DNA from: Verrucomicrobiaceae bacterium
Lineage (GTDB): Bacteria; Verrucomicrobiota; Verrucomicrobiia; Verrucomicrobiales; Verrucomicrobiaceae
DNA: 64,000 nt
Assembly (NCBI GenBank): GCA_016795365.1
Contig: JAEUHN010000004.1
Location: forward strand, 62,001-126,000
Direction of reading: 5' to 3'
The position numbers and the translations under genes were made by a program. The notes under the pieces were generated by a model. The model was not told the DNA's origin, ran no database searches, and worked only from the letters and a program-made list of their open reading frames with translations. Positions 1-9,500 of this stretch are shown here, piece after piece. Position 1 is the first letter of the stretch; the number at the start of each line of letters is the position of its first letter.

Positions 1-590
1 GCTGGTCATAGGTCACAGCACCCAAGCCAGGTCCCGTGCGAGTCACCGGATGTGCAAAGGAGTAATCGATGCCGCCGATTGTCAGGGTGCCGACCGCCGT
101 CGAATCGAATGCCGGATAGTAGGCCTGTTGAGGGAGTGTAGCGAAGACCGACGCCAGCCCCGTGTTCTTGTCGATCTTGTAAATCGCGCCCGCAGCAGCG
201 AGCGAGCCCGCTCCTCCTCCCAAGGCTCCGTAGGGGAACAAGCCCGTAGGAACAACCGCTGGCGAGGTGATGATGGCACCACTGTAAGATGAGCTTGCCG
301 CGACGTAGATGTTTCCATCCCTATCAATCGCCGTTCCAAAGACATGACCCAACTGCTGTGTGGTCCACTCATTGCCCGCTGGACCAAAATACATCGACGG
401 TGTCCAGTTTAGAGGCCCGGCAGCTGGGCGAGGGCGGGTATCGACGATGCCCATGGCATACTGAGACGCGGAGCCAAAGCTGAGAGTTGTGGGCTTCACC
501 AAGCCAGTGGTCGCATCCACCGCCGAGCCTGGACGTGATGCCCCGCTCATGGTGACGACAGCGACACCATCTTGCAGGGGGAAGAACGAA
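1..590 (-). other. Propeller-like segment of gene 1, cut by the window edge
   Basis: After the last PIG domain the protein changes to propeller-like text: an AIDRDGNIYVAAS strand pattern and AIYKIDKNTG, which resemble NHL/SMP-30-type blades with D-x-D-G-N-I-Y motifs. It also mentions an ordered repeat of Gly-rich loops. The segment continues beyond base 1, so blade number cannot be counted. It recalls the propellers of gene 2 but is not a close copy. Confidence 0.5.
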
Positions 591-3500
591 CAACTGACGA
601 CGAGCGTGTAAGCCAGTTCGCCCGTGCAGTTGTTGGCATCAGTGGCACGAACGGTAAAGGTCTGTGACTCGACCAACGTCGGCGTTCCACTGACGATCCC
701 CGTCGTGGATGCTAGGCTGATGCCGGAAGGGAGTGCGCCAGCAGTCACACTGAACGTGTAGGGTGCTGTGCCACCTGAGGCCGTGAGTGTCTGACTGTAA
801 GGGAGCAACTGCGTGGCTCCGGGCAAAGAAGCCGGCGAGATGTTGATCTGCGGACAGCCCACAGTCATTGAGTAGGACGCATCGCCTGTGCAGCTCCAGC
901 GGTCGGTAGCGCGCACCACAAAAGTGTAGGTGCCTGGGGTAGCAGTCGTGGTTCCACTGATGACGCCGGTTGTTGCGTTGATCGTCAATCCAGTCGGCAA
1001 AGCACCGGAGAAGATTGACCAGGAATATGGAGTGGTGCCACCAGAGGCGCTCAAATTTGGCCCTGTGTAGGGCGCATACTGCACCGCCACTGGCAGCGGC
1101 GAAGGCGGGCTGATTGTGATCACAGGGCACTCGGTTGTCATCGTGATCACCTGGGCTCCGGTGCAATTGTTCTTGTCCGTAGCATTCACCGTGAAGGCAT
1201 AGGTTCCTGCTGCGGTTGGCGTGCCCGTGATAGCCCCGCTGGAGTTCATGCTCAGGCCTGGGGGCAGAAGCCCCGCAGCAGCGAAGGTATAAGGTGCGGT
1301 GCCGCCTTGAGCAACGATTTGAGCTGCGTAAGCGGAACCAACAATAGGGACAGGCTGAGTAGTCGAGCCAGTCAAGATAGAAGACAAAGACGAGCCAACC
1401 GCTGTGTAGCCGCTTGCATTGACTGAGGCGACCAGACTGGAGGTTGGATCTGAGAACCCTACCACAGTTGTAGCGGCATTCGAACCATCGGCAGTGAGAG
1501 GCACGCGCCGGAAGCGATCGGTGCCGGAGTTGACGAAGTCGGCCGTATTGATGACCGTGTTATTCACGCCGACGGTCGTCACTTCCACGGCTTGAAAAGT
1601 GGAACCGGTCTTCGTCGCATTCAAAGTAGCACTCAAGCCCCGATACTCATAGCCGCTGGCGGGTCCCGTCAAAGCAAAGTCCATGAGCGTGTCCAGCGCG
1701 GTGCCAGCGCTCTGCTCACCCATGGTGAAGCTCACCGACTGTCCGGCAACGGTAGGCACGAGGCCGTTGCTCACGCCATAGAGCGCATAGAAATCGGCCG
1801 TGAATGTCTTGCCATCAGCTGTTCCGGTCGCGCGATACTGTCCCAATCCGTAGGTCGCATTTGGCGAGCCAACGATGGTCTGCCGGGTGATCGAGTTCCA
1901 CTGAATTGGCAAACTCGGGCCTTTGAGCGCCATGGACAACGGCGGACAGGTGATCTCGAGCGAGTATCCTTTGATGCTCACGCAACTGCTCGCATCCACC
2001 ACTTTGACCGTGAACATGTAAGTGCCAGGTGTCGCCGTGGGCGTGCCAGTCAATACTCCACCTGAACTCAATGACAAGCCTGCTGGCAGGGTGCTTCCCG
2101 CATCCAGTGACCAAACGTAAGGCGAACGTCCTCCCGTCGCAACGAAGGTTACAGGCGTCATCGCCGCATACTGCATCACCGTGTTTAACGGCGATGGCGG
2201 ATCAATCGTAATGCCTGCGCAACTCACGTTGACGGTGAACAGACGCTCGCCAATGCAACCATTCTTGTCAGTCGCCCGAATCGTAAACGCCGAGCTTCCT
2301 ACCACAGTCGGTGTGCCACTGACCGTGGAAGTGGTGGAACTCGCACTGGCCAGCGACAGACCTGGGTTCAGTGACCCTAGAACGATCGACCACGTGTAAG
2401 GAGCCGTGCCGCCGGAGGCAGTGAGCAGCTGGGAATAAGGACCATCCTGGATGCCATCCCCAAGCGAACCGGAAATCGTTATGGGAGGACACTCCAGAAC
2501 CAAAGAGAGTGCCTTGGTGCCAAAACATCCCGCAGGGTCAGTTGCCTTGACCGTGAAATTAAAGGTTCCAGGCACTGCCGTCGAATTTGGTGTGCCACTG
2601 ATCACCCCACCGGAGCTAAGGGTGAGTCCTGAAGGCAGGCTTCCGCTTTGCAAACTCCAGGTGTAGGTGACACCCGTCGTTCCTGTTGTGGATGCAGTCA
2701 GCGTCGTGCTGTATGGCACATACTGCACTGAGTGGGGCAACGTTGATTGGTCGATGGTGATGACCGGGCAATTCACAGTGATCGCCATCGATTGAATCTG
2801 GGAGCATCCCTGAGAGTCTGTGGCTTGCAGCGTAAAGTTGTAAGTGCTGATGTTTGCAGAAGAGTTCGGCGTGCCGCTGATCGTTGCCGTCGTGCTGGTG
2901 GCAACTGAAAGCGTGAGTCCTGGTGGCAGCGTCCCATTGGTCAATGTCCAGGTGTATGGTGCCGCCCCACCCGATGCAGTCAGCGTCTGCGTGTAAGCCT
3001 GATATTGAGTGGCGGATGCCAGCGATGATGGAGCAACAGTGATGGTGGGGCAGCCGCGAATACCGAAGTCGATCGTGTTCTCAACATTGGTTGTGCCAGC
3101 GGTTCCCGGTTCGAGACAAGCCTGAAGATTGATCACCGGCGAGTAGATTGGCGTGGTGACTCCGCCTGGCTGCGTGCCGTTGTTGTCACCGTCCACCCCA
3201 TTGTCTCCGCCACTCGTCGTCGATGGCAACTGCTGCCCTGAGGGAGGTGTCACACGAACGAAGTATCGCCCCGTGCTATAAACTTTGAATCCGTAACCGC
3301 CGTTCAGATCCGTGGTGGTCGTTTGCACCACCGCATCGGCGTCTGCACCAGTCCCTCCAATTGCATCGTCCGCCCCAGGATTCATGAGTTCGACAGTCAC
3401 ATTGGGAAGACCCACCTCGGCACCATTCTTGGAACCGTTGTTGTCGTCGTCACTCCAGACGAGGTTCCCCACCTGGACTCCCGTCCACAAACCAAAGTCA

Positions 3501-6500
3501 ACCGTCCAGTCCGTATTCGCATCATTGTCACCGTCGGTGGTAGGCTCGAGTGTCGGCGACAAGCCAATCATCGGACTGTAGATCGCGCTATTGAGCCCAC
3601 CGGGCTGTTCGCCGTTGTTGTCACTGTCGATCCGATTGTCCAGGAGCACAGGACTGCCTGACGTCGTGGCGTGCGTCAAAGGCGGCACCACTTTCACATA
3701 GTAGGTTCCGGGGGGGATGCTGGCGAAGGCATAGGCCCCCGCAGCCGTAGTGGACTGCGTGCTTACGAGCGTATCAAGGGCATCGCGGGTGTTGTTACCA
3801 CTCTCGCGATACAGCGAGACGCTCACTCCGGGAATGCCGCTCTCTCCAGCATCACGTATGCCGTTGTTGTTGCAATCATCCCAAACCAAGTTGCCGATGC
3901 CCATGCTCCGCACATTCAGGACATAGTTCACAGTGGCCACACATCCGAACCCATCAGTCACTTTCACAGTGATCGCATTGGAGGAAACACTGGTAGCCGT
4001 GCCGCTGAAGGCTCCTGAACCATTCGAGAAGGCAATTCCGGCAGGCAACGTGCCGCTGATGATCTGCCAGTTGTAGGGCAAGGACCCGCCAGTTGCCGTC
4101 AACGTCTGGCTGTAAGCACCATTGACATAAGCGTCTGGCAGGACTGCGGGTGTGATCGAGATCGATGGGCAGTTTGTGCTAAAGCTGTAAGTCTTCGTAG
4201 CAAAGCATCCATCCTGGTTGGTCACCTTCACCGTGATGGTGGATGTCGTCGCCACCGAAGGCGTGCCACTAATCACACCCGATGATGAAAGCGTCAGACC
4301 CGCAGGCAAGGCGCCTGAAAGCAAGGACCAAGAGTAAACTTGTGGAGGCACAGACACCCCCACTGTCGAAGCACTTAGAGTCTGGCTGTAGCTTTGTCCC
4401 ACCGTGCCGGGCGGCAGTGTGGGAGGGTTGATGTTAATGGGCGCACACTGCACTTCAATGCTGTAGGCCTTGCTGGATGGACAGCTATTCGCGTCCACCA
4501 TGCGAACCGTGAAACTGTAAGTAGCCGGGGGGGCTGTGGGAGTGCCGCTGATGGTGGCCGTTGCCGCATTGAATACCAGTCCCGTTGGAAGAGGTGCGGC
4601 ACTGTCGATGCTCCAGACATAGGGCATCGTGCCACCCACTGCAGAGAAGGTCACAGGCGTGATCGGACTAAACTGCACCACTGGACTCAGCGGCGAAGGA
4701 GGGCTGATCGTAACGCCCGGACACCCGACATTGATGGTAAAGCCACGATCAAAATAACATCCCCACTTGTCAGTAGCGCGGATCGTCACTGTTCGGCTCT
4801 CCACTCCGGTGGGCGTGCCTGAAATGGTGGCCGTCGTGCCAGTCTCCGAGTTCAGTGCGAGGCCCGCCGGCAGGGTCCCGGACACTGACCAAGTGTAAGG
4901 TGCCGTGCCTCCGCTCGCTGTGAGCGTCGTCGAATAGGGATCGCCCTGCACTCCTTCTGGCACCGTCGTGGGTGCAATCGCAACGGTTGGGCATCCAACC
5001 ACCAATGTGTAACCTTGATTGGCACTGCAAAGCAGCGCGTCCTTGATGCTCAACGTGATGGGATAGCTGCCCGGAGCAGAGACGCCGGTCGGAGTTCCCG
5101 AGAGGGTTCGCGTTGTCGCATTGAAAGAAAGGCCATCCGGCAAAGTCCCGATGATCGACAACGAATAGGGAGGCGTGCCTCCACTTCCATTGAAGGTCAC
5201 TGTGTAAGGTGAAGATTGTGTGGCCGGACCAATGGTGGAAGGACTGGCCGTGATCGTTGGACATTGCAGTGTAAGCGTGCAAGGCAAGATGCCCGCACAG
5301 CCTTTGGCATCGGCTGCACGGAGAATCAGATTGTAGGTTCCAGGCACAGCTGCTGCGCCCGGCATGCCTGACAGCACGCCGGTGTTGCTGTCTAGCGTGA
5401 TACCCGCTGGCAGGGCGGAACTGCCTGCTGCTAGGCTCCATGTATAAGGTGCTATTCCACCAGAGGCCGACATGGCTTGCGTGTAGCTTTGATACTGCAC
5501 TGCATTAGCAAGCGTCGAGGGCGTAATGGTAATGGTGGGGCAGCTGCGCAAACCGAAGTCAATCGTGTTCTCGGCATTGCCCGTTCCCGAACCACCAGGC
5601 TCCGACCCCGCCGCCAGACTGATGAGCATGCTGTTCACTGCGGTGCCTGCCAGCGCGGGCTGGACACCATTGTTGTCATTATCGATGCCATTGTCGGCAG
5701 ATATCGCTGTCGAACTCGCGATCTGGTAAGTGCTGTTGGGCGAGACCCTGACAAAGTAGGTTCCTGGCACATAAACCTGGAATCCATAAGCTCCATTGGC
5801 GTCCGTCGTTGTCGATGCTACGACGGAGTCATCGCCACCACCGATGGCAGCATTGGCTCCCGGATTCATAAGGTCGACTGCCAAAGAGGAGATGCCAGGC
5901 TCTGCTGCTACGGTGCCACGAAGGCCATCGTTGTTCGCATCAAACCAGACTAGATTACCGACGGAGAAGCCGCTCCAGAAGCCAAAATCCACGGTGCAAT
6001 CCGTGTCGGGATTGCCATCGCCGTCAGCGATCGATTCAGCGCCTAGGGCAAGATTGATAACCGGACTGCGCACCTGAGCGCCACGACCACCGGGCTGCAG
6101 ACCGTTGTTATCCTTGTCCACGCTATTGTCAGAGTTGACCGGGGTTCCGGAAGTTTGCGGATAGCCGCTCGGCGGCATCATCACCACGTAGTAGTTCCCT
6201 GGCGTGAGTCCCGTGAACGAATAGCCGCCCGTGCCTGTCGTGTTCTGCGGGCCAGCGAGGGTGGGATCGTCTGCCGTGTAGGCCACGTTGTCGATGCCCA
6301 GCCCCTTCAAAGTCACGGGCACCACGCTCAATCCCGTTTCACCCGTGTCTTGGATGCCATTGTTATTTCGATCACTCCAGACTGTGCCGCACAAGGCGAG
6401 CGTGGATGATGCCGACATGCTGCAAAGAGATACGTAATCCACCGCGACAGGACCGCTGGCTACGCCGGATGACAGCGTGAGAGATGCGGTGTCGATCTGT

Positions 6501-9500
6501 GCCGTTGTTGCGGAGGCGGCGACCCGGAATCGCCAGCTGAACTTGCGCCAGCTGGGCTGTGTCGTGTTGGCGTTCGCTTCGGTCCATCCGTTGTAATCGC
6601 TAGCTGTGAACGGCGATGGAGTGCCCGTAAATTCAGACTGCGGTGCCGTGTAACTTGCATAGAATCCTGGCGCTGTTCCTGTGATAATCTGGAAGATCGA
6701 CGCTGACGCACTGAGCTTGAAGGCGATGCTTGCATTAGCTGCGCTAGCATTGTCCGCCCACACGCTGACCTCATATTCATTACCAGCCATCAATGCACTG
6801 CTCCACGCCCCTCCACCCGACGCTCGCAGACTGATGCCAGCATCCGTCCCATCCAGGACCAAGTAGCGTTTTCCGTGGCGTGATTTGGCACTTTCGATCC
6901 AGGACAACTTCGAGCCTGTGGTGGTCACATTTACCACAGCTCTTGTGACGGGCTGATTCAGCAGGCTCGTGCCATTGGTTCCACCCAACCATTGCATAGC
7001 ATTTACATTCGCTCCAAAGCCAGTCGTTCCAGTCGTATAACCGAGCATCGCCAAAAGGGTGCCTCCATTAGGAGCCGCTGGATTCGTTCCGCTCAGTTCA
7101 AAACTTGGGTTATCGAATTTGTTGCCAGCGATGCGGAAGCACGGATCGCTTTCCGCAAAGCCAAAGTCGATCGTCGCATCGCCATCTGTGTCATCACCAT
7201 CGACACCCGGCGCTGGCTCAGTTCCGAGACCTACGGTGATCTTCGGACTTTGCACTGGCTGACCACTTGAAGCCTGGATGGCATTGCTGTCGTTATTAAT
7301 GCCGTTGTCGATCGTGACTGCCGGAGCAGTTACAGCAGGGAAGAAAAGCGGTGCTGTCGGAATGCGCACATAGTAGCTTCCCGGCGGAACACCGTTGAAC
7401 GAGTAGGTGCCTGAGATTCCGCTGACAACCGTAGAGAACCGCGAATCATCCCCTGCTCCATTGTCCACCGCCCCATTACCGCCTACCGACCAAAGCTCGA
7501 GCTGCACCCCGGAAAGTCCTGATTCCGTTGCACTATCAAAAACACCGTTAGGATTGGTATCAACCCAGACCTGATTGCCAACTCGGAGACTCCGGATCGT
7601 CAGCGTATAGTTCTGCACGCCTTCGCATCCGGCACTGTCGGTCACTTTCACCGTGAATGGTTGAGCATTGGCTGGAGCCGTCGGAGTGCCGCCCAGCACG
7701 CCAGTCGTCGCGTTCAAGGTAAGTCCCGGAGGCAAGGTCCCGGAAACGACGGACCAAGTGTAGGGTTCAGTGCCATTCGATGCTGTGAAAGTCTGGGTGT
7801 AGGTCGCGTTCACCGCTCCATCGCTCAGCGTAGGTGGCGTGATCGCCAGCAGCGAACAAGTGATTGGCAACAAATGATCTTCGACTTCGCCATTGCCATC
7901 GTATCCATCGAAACCTGGATTGCTGACAGAAGTCAGGCGGAACCGAGCAGGCACATCGCCCTGCTGAAGAGTCCCTGGCAAGGTAAAGTTGATCACCTGG
8001 GAACTGCCGACGGTCCCGCTAACGATCGTCCGCTCGCCCATGATTTGTTCGCCAGCATCTGCCAGCCCATTCTTGTTGTAGTCGATCCAGGCATTCAGGT
8101 AGGCTGGCGATCCACTGGAATTGGTCACCTTCACACTTATCGTCGCCGACTGCCCGGCATTGAGCGCGCCATAGGTCAGCGCGTCTTCATCATCCGAACC
8201 AGCAAGGTCATCGCCGGTGGCCGAAGAGTTCTTTTGGGCCGCGACTTCGGGGTCCGTCGCCACAGTGCCCATGAAGAGCGATGCACTGGCCCGGCTGCTC
8301 GCATCATCAAATGACGCGAAGTCACCGTAGTCGTCCGAAGGCGGCGTGATGGGCATCAGGTAATCTTCCACCTCACCACTGCCAGCAGAGCCGACCATGG
8401 GTGGGTTGGCGACGCTACTCAAACGGAAGCGCACCCAGTGATCGCGCGAAGAATCAGCATTGAGCGGAATACTGAAAGGAAGATTCAGGGTCTGTGCTGT
8501 GGCATTGGTTGGAATCGAGAGGCTATCAACAATCCTTTCGCCAGCATCGCCCAGACTGTCGTTGTTGTTGAGGTCGATCCAAACAGACAAGTAAGCTGTT
8601 TGCCCCGTGGTATTAGTGACAGCGAAAGCAAAAGTTCCCGTGCCCCCCGTGGAGACCGAGGTAGGAATTGTGATGTCTTCATCATCATTACCTCTGCCGT
8701 CATCCGCGTTTGCGGCGGTGGTCGAAGGCGTGACACTAGGGTCGTCAGCATCAGTGGCATGCGTTCCCATCCTCAAACGCGAGTCCACCGAAGCCCACGC
8801 TCTTGCCACGTCAGTGACGACTCCATCCGCAGTGCCGCTCACAAGATAATCGCCGTAGTCTTTGTCGCTGTAGGTAACGCCGCAGCAGCCAGTCACAAGG
8901 CACCCGGTCGCGTCGAATCCCGCCCACGTGTATGTGCCGGGCTGAGTCACCGTGTAATAGAGTCCGGTGGCTCCTGGAATTGGCACAGGACCGCCACCAG
9001 TGTCGCGGAACCACATGGCTGAGACGATCCCCGTATCGACCCAAAGTTGATAGTTCTGCCCCAGCGCAAAGGGCTGCTCTGGCGGGCAACTCTGCACGGT
9101 GATGGTAATCGCAATGGAACCCACACAACCCGAGGGGTCGGCAGCCTGGATGTTGACATTGTAGGTGCCGCTCGTCGTAGGCGTGCCGCTCAAGACGCCC
9201 GTCGTGGGGTTCAAGGTTAGGCCTGGGATCACAGGACTCATTGTCCACGAGTATGGAGTCGTGCCTCCCGTTGCAGTGAATGTCTGCGTGGGATAGACCA
9301 CGCCCACCGCTCCTTTGGGGTAACCCGCAGGTCCCGTGATGTTCAAGGTTGCACACGCAAGCACCGTCAACGCATAGTCTTCGACTTCGCCAACAGCTGC
9401 GCTGCTACCGCTGAAAGGCACATTTCCCGTGCCTGCTTGCACGCGCACCCGGAGGTATCGGGTGCCTTCTGATCCCGGAGGTGGTTGAAGCAACACCGTG

